Shown here: positions 8,189 through 16,595 of the stretch, piece by piece
Layout: every line of letters begins with the position of its first letter
Numbering within the stretch: the stretch's first letter is position 1
Assembly: GCF_023074185.1 (NCBI RefSeq)
Contig: NZ_JADPKY010000103.1
Coordinates: 62,001-126,000, forward strand
Source of the DNA: Bradyrhizobium sp. 132
GTDB taxonomy: Bacteria; Pseudomonadota; Alphaproteobacteria; Rhizobiales; Xanthobacteraceae
Length of the DNA: 64,000 nucleotides
Direction: 5' to 3'
Notes under the pieces: generated by a model
Told to the model about the DNA's origin: nothing
What the model saw: the letters and a program-made list of their open reading frames with translations, nothing else
The model's database searches: none
Translations under genes and position numbers: made by a program

Positions 8189-9262
8189 ATGCGCAGCCAT
8201 TCGATTGCAGCGATCCCCGCCGACGGCATCGGCCCCGAAGTCATCTCCGCCGGCGTTCGCGTGCTGGAGGCGCTGGCCAAACGCAGCGGCGATCTCGCCT
8301 TCAACATCAAAACCTTCGACTGGGGCTCGGACTATTACAAGAAGCACGGCGTGATGATGCCGGCTGACGGCCTTGCCGAGCTCAAGAAATTCGACGCGAT
8401 CTATTTCGGCGCGGTCGGCGCGCCCGACGTGCCCGATCACATCACGCTGTGGGGCCTGCGGCTGCCGATCTGCCAGGGCTTTGACCAATACGCCAATGTG
8501 CGGCCGACCAAGATCTTGCCGGGCGTCGCCTCGCCGCTGCGCAATGTCGGCGTCGGCGATCTCGACTGGGTGATCGTGCGCGAGAATTCGGAGGGCGAGT
8601 ATGCCGGCATGGGCGGCCGCGCCCACAGGGGTCTCCCCGAAGAGGTCGGCACCGAGGTCGCGGTGTTCACCCGCGTCGGCGTGACGCGGATCATGCGCTA
8701 CGCGTTCAAGCTCGCGCAGTCGCGGCCGCGCAAATTCCTGACGGTCGTGACAAAGTCGAACGCTCAGCGGCACGGCATGGTGATGTGGGACGAGATCGCC
8801 GCCGAGGTCGCGGCCGAATTCCCTGATGTCACCTGGGACAAGATGCTGGTCGACGCCATGACCGTGCGCATGACGCTGCATCCCAAGAGCCTCGACACCA
8901 TCGTGGCAACCAACCTGCACGCCGACATCCTCTCCGACCTCGCCGGCGCGCTGGCCGGCAGCCTCGGCGTGGCGCCGACCGGCAACATCGATCCGGAGCG
9001 CCGCTTCCCCTCGATGTTCGAGCCGATCCACGGTTCGGCCTTCGACATCACCGGCAAGGGCATCGCCAACCCGGTCGCGACGTTCTGGACCGGCGCGCAG
9101 ATGCTGGAGCATCTCGGCGAGAAGGACGCTGCAATCCGATTGATGGCGGCCGTCGAGCGCGTCTGCGCGGCCGGCGTCCTGACGCCCGATGTCGGCGGCA
9201 AGGCGACGACACGGGAAGTGACCGACGCCGTGATCGACGCGATCCACGGATCGAACGCTTAA
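8189..9262 (+). CDS. ttuC: Tartrate dehydrogenase/decarboxylase-like enzyme (isocitrate/isopropylmalate dehydrogenase superfamily)
   Basis: 357 residues. The family core is visible: IPADGIGPEV at the N-terminus, the substrate-binding Arg region, VRENSEGEYAG (about 130-140), the DAMTVRMTLHPKSLD metal-ligand region, ATNLHADILSDLAG and EPIHGSAFDITGKGIANPVA. Tartrate dehydrogenases use NAD and Mn2+ to oxidise tartrate and decarboxylate malate. The family is hard to tell from D-malate dehydrogenase (dmlA) by sequence alone, so the symbol is tentative. A GGAG ribosome site precedes ATG 8189. It forms an operon with the MFS gene and is probably controlled by the divergent LysR protein. Confidence 0.82.
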   Translation: MRSHSIAAIPADGIGPEVISAGVRVLEALAKRSGDLAFNIKTFDWGSDYYKKHGVMMPADGLAELKKFDAIYFGAVGAPDVPDHITLWGLRLPICQGFDQYANVRPTKILPGVASPLRNVGVGDLDWVIVRENSEGEYAGMGGRAHRGLPEEVGTEVAVFTRVGVTRIMRYAFKLAQSRPRKFLTVVTKSNAQRHGMVMWDEIAAEVAAEFPDVTWDKMLVDAMTVRMTLHPKSLDTIVATNLHADILSDLAGALAGSLGVAPTGNIDPERRFPSMFEPIHGSAFDITGKGIANPVATFWTGAQMLEHLGEKDAAIRLMAAVERVCAAGVLTPDVGGKATTREVTDAVIDAIHGSNA

Positions 9263-9297
9263 GATCGCTGCCTCCAATTGAGGTTAGTCTTGCGGCA

Positions 9298-9434
9298 GAT
9301 TCGCTGCACTTCTCCCGCTTGCGGGGGAGCTCGACGCGCGAAGCGCGGCGGGTGGGGGCTCTCTCCTCTGGGGGGTTCTCGATCGCGGAGGCACCCTCTC
9401 CCCACCCCGCTCCCGCACGCGGGAGAGGGAGCGC
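9298..9434. repeat. Intergenic inverted repeat, CTCCCGCTTGCGGG family
   Basis: The left half, starting CTTCTCCCGCTTGCGGGGG, and the right half, ending CCCGCACGCGGGAGAGGGAG, are inverted relatives. A GC-rich, less conserved middle separates them and includes the pair GCGGGTGGGGGC / CCCCACCCCGC. It fills the gap between convergent genes and may act as a transcript end. It is non-coding. Confidence 0.6.
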
Positions 9435-9466
9435 ACGGCCGCCGTGGTCGCGATGAGACCAGGCTT

Positions 9467-10399
9467 CTACCTCCGCCCAGCAGGCGGAGTTGCCATCGCC
9501 GCAGCCGGCGCGGGCGGCGTCAGATGGCGCGGGACGATGATGGACTGGCCGGGGGTGAGCTGTGCGTTCTCCGCCAGCGAATTGCTCTGCGCGAGCGACC
9601 ACAGCGGCACGCGATTGGCTGCGGCGATGCTCTCCATGGTGTCGCCCCTGCGCACCGGTAGACGCACGCCGCTGTCCCACAATTCGACCAGCGTATTCGC
9701 CGGCACGAGATAACGCAGCGGCACGGCATCGATTTGGGTCTGGGGCGGGATCCGCGGCAACTGCGTGACCATCTCGATGATCTGACGATGGATGTCGTCG
9801 GACTTCTCGATGTTGATGTGCGAGACTCGCGAATTCTCCTTCAGGTCGTAGCTCGCATAATGACCGCGATAGCCCGGCACGGCCACCACGTTGCCACCGC
9901 CGAGCACGCTGTCGGAGAGGAAGATGTTGATGAAGCGCTCGACATTGAGCGGCACGTCGCCGGTCGCATGCGCGGGATCGATGGTGATGACGAGGCTGAT
10001 CGGGATGTTCTCCTTGGCCGCCATCTCGGAGATGACGATCGAGCACAGCCCCCCCATCGAATGCCCGATCAGCACGATCGGCGCCGGTGCCTCCTTGTAG
10101 CTGGAGATAGCGCGGTCACCGATCCATCGGCAGATGGTGAATTCATAGACGTTGGCCGAAAAGCCGGCCTGCGTCAGCTTCTCTTCGAGCCGGTCCATGC
10201 CGGTGGAGAAGAACGGCCCCATGGCGCCACGAAAGAGGTAGATTTTCGGCGGCGCCAATGGCTCGAACGGTGGGGGCGGTGGCGCGGCGGGTGCGGCCGC
10301 AATGGGCTTCGATTTGGCGGGTGAGGCAACGGCCATGCCGTGGCTGAGGGCGAGCAGCGCAACCGCTGCCAGCACGACTGGTCGCCTCAAATCCATCAT
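9467..10399 (-). CDS. Exported alpha/beta hydrolase with C-terminal LysM domain
   Basis: 310 residues from the MMDLRRPVV start. A signal peptide (VVLAAVALLALSHGMAVA) is followed by a proline/alanine-rich linker and an alpha/beta hydrolase-like domain. Its nucleophile elbow is GHSMGG; the probable acid is in VITIDPAHATG and the probable His in SRVSHINIEK. A LysM domain follows (VRRGDTMESIAAANRVP to LTPGQSIIVP), which in this family binds peptidoglycan or other GlcNAc polymers. I reject the upstream in-frame extension because it lacks coding character. The protein is probably periplasmic. A paralogue without LysM lies at 11072-11788. Substrate unknown. Confidence 0.8.
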   Translation of the reverse strand: MMDLRRPVVLAAVALLALSHGMAVASPAKSKPIAAAPAAPPPPPFEPLAPPKIYLFRGAMGPFFSTGMDRLEEKLTQAGFSANVYEFTICRWIGDRAISSYKEAPAPIVLIGHSMGGLCSIVISEMAAKENIPISLVITIDPAHATGDVPLNVERFINIFLSDSVLGGGNVVAVPGYRGHYASYDLKENSRVSHINIEKSDDIHRQIIEMVTQLPRIPPQTQIDAVPLRYLVPANTLVELWDSGVRLPVRRGDTMESIAAANRVPLWSLAQSNSLAENAQLTPGQSIIVPRHLTPPAPAAAMATPPAGRR

Positions 10400-10545
10400 C
10401 AGTCCAGCAGTCCCACCACGGAAGGCAGCAGCCTCCCCCGGGGGCTTAATGACCACCGATTGGGTGGATTTTGGGGCACGGAACCGGCCCCTGCGGAAAC
10501 TCGACCACGCGCCTCGCTTTTGCCGGGGGCCGTCCGCGAGCTTAA

Positions 10546-10969
10546 AGCGGCAGAAGCAAGCTGCACCACAAGCCGGAGCTGGCCCGCAACGCGTTCGGGG
10601 AAGGGCTGCGTTATGATTCACCAGTGCAGACGTTCTTTCGCACCACCTCGCGCGATCGAAATCGGCGGCGGCGTGATCCCCGCACACCGCAAGGCGCTGC
10701 TGTTCATCGCCTCCGCCAATCGCGACACCGCGCGCTGGGACAGACCCGACCGCTTCGACGTCGAACGGCTCGCGACCGGGCATGTCGGTTTCGGCGCCGG
10801 CATCCACGCCTGCGTCGGCCAGATGATCGCACGTCTGGAGGGCGAATTGATCTTCAGCGAGCTCGCAAGGCGTGTGAAGACCATCGAGCTCACGGCAGAG
10901 CCGAGGCGCAGACTCAATAATTCCCTGCGTGGGCTTGAGAGTATGCCCGTGCGGGTGACGGCCGCCTAG
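10546..10969 (+). pseudogene. Cytochrome P450 C-terminal remnant, truncated and frameshifted
   Basis: From 10561 one frame reads like a P450 meander region (HHKPELARNAF, LRYDSPVQTFFRTTSRD). At 10656/10657 the frame shifts and continues EIGGGVIPAHRKALLFIASANRDTARWDRPDRFD, then the haem-binding loop FGAGIHACVGQ with its Cys ligand, to a stop at 10969. An in-frame stop at 10543 ends homology upstream. Some 280 N-terminal residues that a P450 needs are missing. The shift looks like a two-base loss before the Glu codon. It is surely non-functional and lies between two related hydrolase genes. Confidence 0.8.
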
Positions 10970-10975
10970 TGCATA

Positions 10976-11071
10976 ATCGGTTCTGATTGAATCAGAACCG
11001 AAGCTCTCTAGATTCTCTTTTTTGACGCGTTTTCTTCCCGCGAACCGGTGCGCACTTCGCTCGAAAACGCG
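10976..11071. repeat. Alphaproteobacterial intergenic repeat with 11-bp palindrome
   Basis: CGGTTCTGATT at 10978-10988 and AATCAGAACCG at 10990-11000 form a perfect palindrome around one base. They are followed by TTTTTTGACGCGTTTTC, the block GCGAACCGGTGCGCACTTCGC and CGAAAACGCG. Inverted shorter relatives lie at 25147-25191 and 61709-61734. This is a widespread rhizobial intergenic element in my experience. Confidence 0.72.
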
Positions 11072-11788
11072 CTAGTTCCTGGCCGGAGCCATTGCCGCCG
11101 CCGACCGTGCCGGCCTGGGCCTGCCGGGCTCGGCAACCGGAGCAGGTGCGCGCGAGTGCATGATTGCGGCGTCGATCTCGGCAATCACGCGGCGCTGGAT
11201 CGCCTCGTTCTTGTCGATCGAGATGTGGCCGACGCCGGACCCGCGGACGTCGACATTGTCGAGCTTGCCGCGGAAACCGTCCGCGCGCTTCACCGGTTCG
11301 CCGGGGCCGTCGCCGATGTAGATGTTGATGTAACGCTCCGCGCCGGTCGAGAGCTTGGTCTTGAACACGGAGTCGAGCCCGATCGCGAGCTTCACGGGAA
11401 CGCCAAGACGGTTGAGCTTGGCGATCATGTCCGGCAGCGCGGTCGCGCCGGAGGAGTGCCCGACCAGCACGATGGTCTTGAGCCGCCCGGCCTTGTAGGC
11501 GATGGCGGCTTCATCCGCGAGCGAGGACCAGGACACAAAGTTCGAGACGGTCACCGGGATGCCCTGCGCCTGGAGCCGGGCGCCGATCGTATCGAGCCCG
11601 AGCGAGAAGATGTTGAGCACGCCGCGGAGCAGGTAGACATGCGTGGTCGCGGCCGCGGACTGGCTCGGAGCCGCGTGGGCGGTGGTCGGGCTCATGGCAA
11701 CAGCTGACAGCAGGAGCAGGCTCATCGCCCACACACGGAGAGCAGACAACTGGCTGGTGCCGGCGGTGTGACGGCCGTTCGGTCTCAT
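11072..11788 (-). CDS. Exported alpha/beta hydrolase-like protein, no LysM domain
   Basis: 238 residues from ATG 11788, which has a purine-rich ribosome site (GGGGAAAAG). A signal peptide (LSALRVWAMSLLLLSAVAM ending near AHA) leads into a domain that aligns with the 9467-10399 protein: VYLLRGVLNIFSLGLD against IYLFRGAMGPFFSTGMD, GHSSGA against GHSMGG, GLDSVF against TIDPAH, and GVGHISIDKNE against RVSHINIEKSD. All three likely triad residues are kept. The C-terminus is an Ala/Pro/Arg-rich tail in place of LysM. The two genes arose by duplication and now flank a P450 remnant. Substrate unknown. Confidence 0.78.
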   Translation of the reverse strand: MRPNGRHTAGTSQLSALRVWAMSLLLLSAVAMSPTTAHAAPSQSAAATTHVYLLRGVLNIFSLGLDTIGARLQAQGIPVTVSNFVSWSSLADEAAIAYKAGRLKTIVLVGHSSGATALPDMIAKLNRLGVPVKLAIGLDSVFKTKLSTGAERYINIYIGDGPGEPVKRADGFRGKLDNVDVRGSGVGHISIDKNEAIQRRVIAEIDAAIMHSRAPAPVAEPGRPRPARSAAAMAPARN

Positions 11789-12076
11789 CGATCTTTTCCC
11801 CGGGGAATACGCTTCGCGATTGGCCGGAATCGTAGCCATGGCCTGCTCGCAGACGCAACAAAGAGCCGCGTGAACGACGATCTTAGCAGCAAGCCGTGAC
11901 CATCGCGCAACACTTGCCCGAAACCTGCCACGGAAGGGCCTGCTTTGAGACCATTTTTCTCTCGGCAATTGCAGCCGGGCAAGGGCATTCCTATCTGAGG
12001 GCTCCGCTGACCCGCCCTTCCCGGCTGGTTCCAGCCTCCCCTCCCCAGCATTCAGCCCCTCAGACTTGCGGCCATC

Positions 12077-12996
<920 letters not shown>

Positions 12997-13000
<4 letters not shown>

Positions 13001-13758
13001 ACTACCGGGCCGTCCGCGCCATCTATCTGTTCGAAATGGCGCGCACCTGGCGCACGCTGCTGCAAAGCATCGTCTCTCCGGTGGTCTCGACCTCGCTGTA
13101 TTTCGTGGTGTTCGGCGCCGCGATCGGCTCGCGCATCAGCCAGGTCGAGGGCGTCAGCTACGGCACCTTCATCGTGCCGGGCCTGATCATGCTCTCGGTG
13201 CTGACGCAGAGCATCGCCAACGCCTCGTTCGGCATCTACTTCCCGAAATTCACCGGCACGATCTACGAGATCCTGTCGGCGCCGATCTCCTATTTCGAGA
13301 TCGTGCTCGGCTATGTCGGCGCGGCCGCGACCAAGTCGATCATCCTCGGCCTGATCATCCTCGCCACGGCCGGCCTGTTCGTGCCGCTGCACATCCATCA
13401 TCCGGTCTGGATGCTGGCCTTCCTGGTGCTGACGGCGGTGACGTTCAGCCTGTTCGGTTTCATCATCGGCATCTGGGCCGACGGCTTCGAAAAGCTGCAG
13501 ATGATCCCGATGCTGGTGGTGACGCCGCTGACCTTCCTCGGCGGCAGCTTCTATTCCATCGACATGCTGCCGTCCGCCTGGCGCACGGTGGCGCTGCTCA
13601 ATCCGGTCGTTTATCTGATCTCCGGCTTCCGCTGGAGCTTTTACGAGATCGCCGATGTCAGCGTGTCTGTCAGCGTCGGCATGACGACGGCGTTCCTGAT
13701 GATCTGCCTGGTCCTGATCTGGTGGATTTTCCGGACGGGATATCGGTTGAAGAATTGA
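12997..13758 (+). CDS. ABC-2 type transporter permease
   Basis: 253 residues with six hydrophobic helices and the ABC-2 signature region: [21 protein letters not shown], then the conserved [16 protein letters not shown] and the AVVYLI-like [12 protein letters not shown]. It is the membrane partner of the ATPase at 12077 and resembles YadH. ABC-2 permeases export drugs, polysaccharides or lipids. The stop is 46 bases from the end of a convergent gene. Substrate unknown. Confidence 0.92.
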
Positions 13759-13804
13759 CCCTGGCCGTCATTCCGGGGCGCGCGCGCCTCGGAATTGCCA
13801 GCGG

Positions 13805-14128
13805 CTACCGATAGCAGTGGAAGCGGTGGTACCCGTCGTAATAGCCGCGGCAGCGTCGATGGCCGCGATGGGGAATGCCGAACACACCCTCGACCGCGCC
13901 AACGGCACCGCCGACACCGGCGCCGACGACGCCTCCGACTGCACCGCCCACCGGGCCGGCAATACGATTGCCTTCATAGGAGCCTTCCTGGGCGCCGCGC
14001 ACGATACCCTGGGCGTGGCCAGCTTGCGGCAGCGACAATAGCGCGAGGAGGATGGCGGCGGCTGCGAGCAGCAGGCGGAGGGGCAGACCCGCCGGCAATG
14101 ACGCGGCGGCGATGCGGGCTTTGTTCAT
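13805..14128 (-). CDS. Glycine-zipper secreted small protein
   Basis: 107 residues: a long signal peptide (LPLRLLLAAAAILLALLSLP, then AGHA-Q), a central glycine zipper (GPVGGAVGGVVGAGVGGAVGAVEGVFG) and a His/Arg/Tyr-rich tail (HRGHRRCRGYYDGYHRFHCYR). Proteins of this shape are common in bradyrhizobia and presumably insert in or span a membrane. Function unknown. In-frame sequence upstream of ATG 14128 has no coding character and was left out. Confidence 0.7.
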   Translation of the reverse strand: MNKARIAAASLPAGLPLRLLLAAAAILLALLSLPQAGHAQGIVRGAQEGSYEGNRIAGPVGGAVGGVVGAGVGGAVGAVEGVFGIPHRGHRRCRGYYDGYHRFHCYR

Positions 14129-14443
14129 CTTCAATCCCAAGGAAAATATAAAGGGTAACGGCGGCGGGCGCCGCCAGTCGAGCGTGGCCACAGTCAACGC
14201 ACCGAGCGGCCAAATGGTTGCGCCATTGTGACGAATTGTCGGCGTTGTGAACGCATCCCCGCTCGCGAAAATGTCAGCACCGCCGCTGGCTTTGCGGCAC
14301 AAAGCGGCCTTGCTTACGCCGGGCGTCCCGTTAACGATGGGCGAGGCAGGCCGCTGGAACGAAAGCCGGATTGCAGGCATAGTGCACGCCGGGGACGGAG
14401 AGCCGCGGCGCCTAGCGTGAACAGGCCGGAGGCCAGAAGTCAG
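14129..14443. other. Divergent intergenic region, no gene seen
   Basis: About 315 bases between the glycine-zipper gene and the L,D-transpeptidase gene. It holds the promoters of both by necessity. A GC hairpin (GGCGGC / GCCGCC, 14160-14175) lies in the leader of the minus-strand gene. No recognised operator or RNA was found. Confidence 0.5.
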
Positions 14444-15226
14444 ATGCGTTCGTTTTTTATTGTTTTCACCTCGCTGATGCTTTTGACCGCGGGCACCGCG
14501 CAAGCCAAGGTCGAGATCACCATCGACAAGGACAATCAGCAGATGACCGTCGCCGTCGACGGCGTCGCCCGCTACCACTGGCCGGTGTCGACAGGCATCC
14601 CCTCGCGCGAGACGCCAAACGGCGCGTTCCGCACCTTCCGCATGGAAGAGGATCACTACTCCAAGGAATTCGACGACGCGCCGATGCCGCACGCGATCTT
14701 CTTCACCAAGGTCGGGCATGCCATCCACGGCACGGACTCGGTCGGCCGGCTCGGCTCGCCCGCCTCCCACGGCTGCGTACGGCTGTCGCGCCAGAATGCC
14801 ACGACGCTCTACGCGCTGGTGCAGCAGCAGGGCGTGCTCAACACAACGGTGACGCTGACAGGATCGGCGCAGGTGGCGCTTGCGCGCAATCCGCGCGGCC
14901 GCAACCCCACAGCGGTGGCCCGCGCGCCGCAACCCGCCGAAGAGCAGTACGCCACATCAGGCGATCCCGTGAACCTGACGCCGCCGGCCGCACCCGCCCG
15001 CCGCTACATGCCGCAGGACGACAATTACATCTATCCCGCCGACGGCAGCGACAACGGCGCGCGCTATCCCGCGCCGCGCGCGACGAGCCGCCCGCTCTAC
15101 GACGCGCAGGTCTATCAGCAACAGCCGCAGCAATACTACAATCAGGGCAACGGCCAGCAGGGCAACTACTACCAGCCGCAGCCCCGGCAGGTTTATCAGC
15201 CGCGCGGCTATTACTATCAGAACTGA
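14444..15226 (+). CDS. L,D-transpeptidase (YkuD domain) with Gln/Tyr-rich tail
   Basis: 260 residues with a signal peptide (FFIVFTSLMLLTAGTAQA-K) and a YkuD domain (about 22-140). The active-site motif is complete: HGTDSVGRLGSPASHGCVRL, with the His and the Cys nucleophile. Such enzymes make 3-3 cross-links in peptidoglycan or attach proteins to it in the periplasm. The second half (about 150-260) is low-complexity, rich in Pro, Gln, Asn and Tyr, ending in repeated YYQ-like blocks. It has no catalytic motif and may be a wall or surface contact. ATG 14444 has GGAGG about 15 bases upstream. It converges on the M28 gene with a 2-base gap. Confidence 0.9.
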   Translation: MRSFFIVFTSLMLLTAGTAQAKVEITIDKDNQQMTVAVDGVARYHWPVSTGIPSRETPNGAFRTFRMEEDHYSKEFDDAPMPHAIFFTKVGHAIHGTDSVGRLGSPASHGCVRLSRQNATTLYALVQQQGVLNTTVTLTGSAQVALARNPRGRNPTAVARAPQPAEEQYATSGDPVNLTPPAAPARRYMPQDDNYIYPADGSDNGARYPAPRATSRPLYDAQVYQQQPQQYYNQGNGQQGNYYQPQPRQVYQPRGYYYQN

Positions 15227-15228
15227 CG

Positions 15229-15999
15229 TTATCTGAACGCGGCGTTGCCGCGCTCGACGATTTTTCGCGCAGCTTGGACGAAGGCACGGGCGACCGGCTC
15301 GAGGAGCTCGGGCCCGGTCGCGGGGAGATCGTCCGACGGCGTGTGGAAAGTCCGATGGCGGCCGGCCATGCCGAGGAAATTGGCGTAGCCCGCCGCATGC
15401 ACATCGCGCAGTTCGCCGACCGCCTGCTTCTCCGTCACCAGCCGTTTTGCATCGACCTTGGCGAAGGCTTCGTCAGTCAGCGCGACGGCGGATTTGCTCA
15501 GCACGAGATAACGCTCCTCCTCAGGCCGATCGGTGCGGGCGCCCTCCGCGAAGGCGTAGCAGGCGTTCGATGAGCCGAAGTGAATCCACGCCAGTGTTTC
15601 CTTCGGCGCGGGCGCTCCGTTCTTCAGGAACAGCTCCATGCCGCCATGGCCGATCTCATGGCCGATCTCATGGCCGGCGGTCGCGATGAAGACGACATGC
15701 GCCGGCCATTTTTCGGCAGCGACCGTGCGCGCCAGCGCAAGGAAGTTGGCAATGCCGGGGCCACGTTCGCACACGCAGCCAAGCACGACGGGCTGGGATC
15801 TGACCTCGAATCCGGCGGCCTTGAGCTCAGCGGCGATCCACTCGCCGGTGGCGCGATCGCCGGGCGAACCGAACCGGTGCAGACCGAAGGACGCATAACG
15901 CGTCACGTCTTCATAGAGGCTCGCACCCGAAAGCACATCCTTGGCTGCCGCCTGCCCGGCCATAAGAACCGCCATGATCGCGATGAACATATGCCGCAT
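15229..15999 (-). CDS. M28-family peptidase-like protein, probably internally shortened
   Basis: 256 residues with a signal peptide (FIAIMAVLMAGQAAA). The part that can be recognised is the catalytic Glu region (IATAGHEIGHEIGHGGMELF, about 106-125) and a downstream FHTPSDDLP His motif. The first zinc ligands (a His-x-Asp and a bridging Asp) that should come between the N-terminal domain and the Glu are not present: VVLG runs straight into CVCERGPGIANFLALAR. I recall related proteins well over 350 residues, so an in-frame deletion is likely. A 12-base tandem duplication doubles HEIG. It may be inactive or only a binding protein. Confidence 0.65.
   Translation of the reverse strand: MRHMFIAIMAVLMAGQAAAKDVLSGASLYEDVTRYASFGLHRFGSPGDRATGEWIAAELKAAGFEVRSQPVVLGCVCERGPGIANFLALARTVAAEKWPAHVVFIATAGHEIGHEIGHGGMELFLKNGAPAPKETLAWIHFGSSNACYAFAEGARTDRPEEERYLVLSKSAVALTDEAFAKVDAKRLVTEKQAVGELRDVHAAGYANFLGMAGRHRTFHTPSDDLPATGPELLEPVARAFVQAARKIVERGNAAFR
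15645..15676. repeat. 12-bp in-frame tandem repeat inside the M28 gene
   Basis: CATGGCCGATCT occurs twice in tandem (15645-15656 and 15657-15668) and then partly again (CATGGCCG). On the coding strand it duplicates four residues (HEIG) exactly at the catalytic Glu site. Confidence 0.85.
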
Positions 16000-16314
16000 G
16001 TGGGTTGCACCCGGTGCCGATCATTTTTTCTTGGCGGCCAGTTTCGGCCCTCCGCGGCCGTCGTCAACCGCCCTCGCCGAATCAAATCACTGCCGCGCTG
16101 GATGGACGCAGGCAGGATCCGACAAGAACCGCGGGGACAGAAGCGCCTCGCAAACGAGCCCAAGCACGGAAATCGCGCCAGCCTGTGCACGGATTGAGCA
16201 CTCGGACGACGCAGGAAAGCAACAGTCCCCAACCTTCAACGCTGCGGCGTTCCGGCCAAATTGACAACCAGTAGGTCGCCCGTATTGTCATTCTGATTGT
16301 TTCTGGGACATGAC
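16000..16314. other. Divergent intergenic region, no gene seen
   Basis: About 315 bases between the starts of the M28-like gene and the acyl carrier protein gene. Short frames here have no protein-like composition. It must carry the ACP promoter. The stretch just before the ACP start is somewhat AT-rich (GTATTGTCATTCTGATTGTTTC is split by T runs), but no operator was identified. Confidence 0.45.
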
Positions 16315-16569
16315 ATGACACGCGAGCAGATTTCGGATTTCTGCGTTACCGCCCTGGCGAATATCCTGCGAATTTCGAGGGACCGAGTTGACATCGGCAC
16401 AAAATTCAATCGTCTCGGCCTCGATTCGGCGATGTTGGTCTACCTGATGATGGAACTCGAGGAGAAGCTCGACCTCGAACTGTCGACGGACGACTTTTAC
16501 GACCATCCGACCGTTGAGGCCTTGTCGCGATTTCTCGCTGACAAGCGTGCAATCCGCCCCGCCGCCTGA
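16315..16569 (+). CDS. Stand-alone acyl carrier protein
   Basis: 84 residues with the phosphopantetheine attachment site LGLDSAM (Ser38) followed by an acidic helix (MELEEKLDLELSTDDFYDHP). Carrier proteins hold acyl groups as thioesters on this Ser arm. The fatty-acyl-AMP ligase gene starts 26 bases downstream on the same strand, so the ligase probably loads this carrier. An upstream TTG (16297) is possible, but ATG 16315 gives the usual ACP length. In a Dlt comparison this would be the DltC counterpart. Its sequence is unlike housekeeping AcpP (no GADSLD motif), which suggests a dedicated role. Confidence 0.9.
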   Translation: MTREQISDFCVTALANILRISRDRVDIGTKFNRLGLDSAMLVYLMMELEEKLDLELSTDDFYDHPTVEALSRFLADKRAIRPAA

Positions 16570-16570
16570 G

Positions 16571-16586
16571 GGCGGCTGAAGCCGCC
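16571..16586. other. Small hairpin between ACP and ligase genes
   Basis: GGCGGC-TGAA-GCCGCC starts two bases after the ACP stop codon and ends nine bases before the ligase start. There is no T-run, so it is more likely a processing or stability element that sets the ACP-to-ligase ratio than a terminator. Role is inference. Confidence 0.45.
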
Positions 16587-16595
16587 GCAATCCAC

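Noticed and set aside
10400-10807. In-frame upstream extension of the LysM hydrolase
   Set aside because: It would cover the P450 remnant antisense and precede a good signal peptide.
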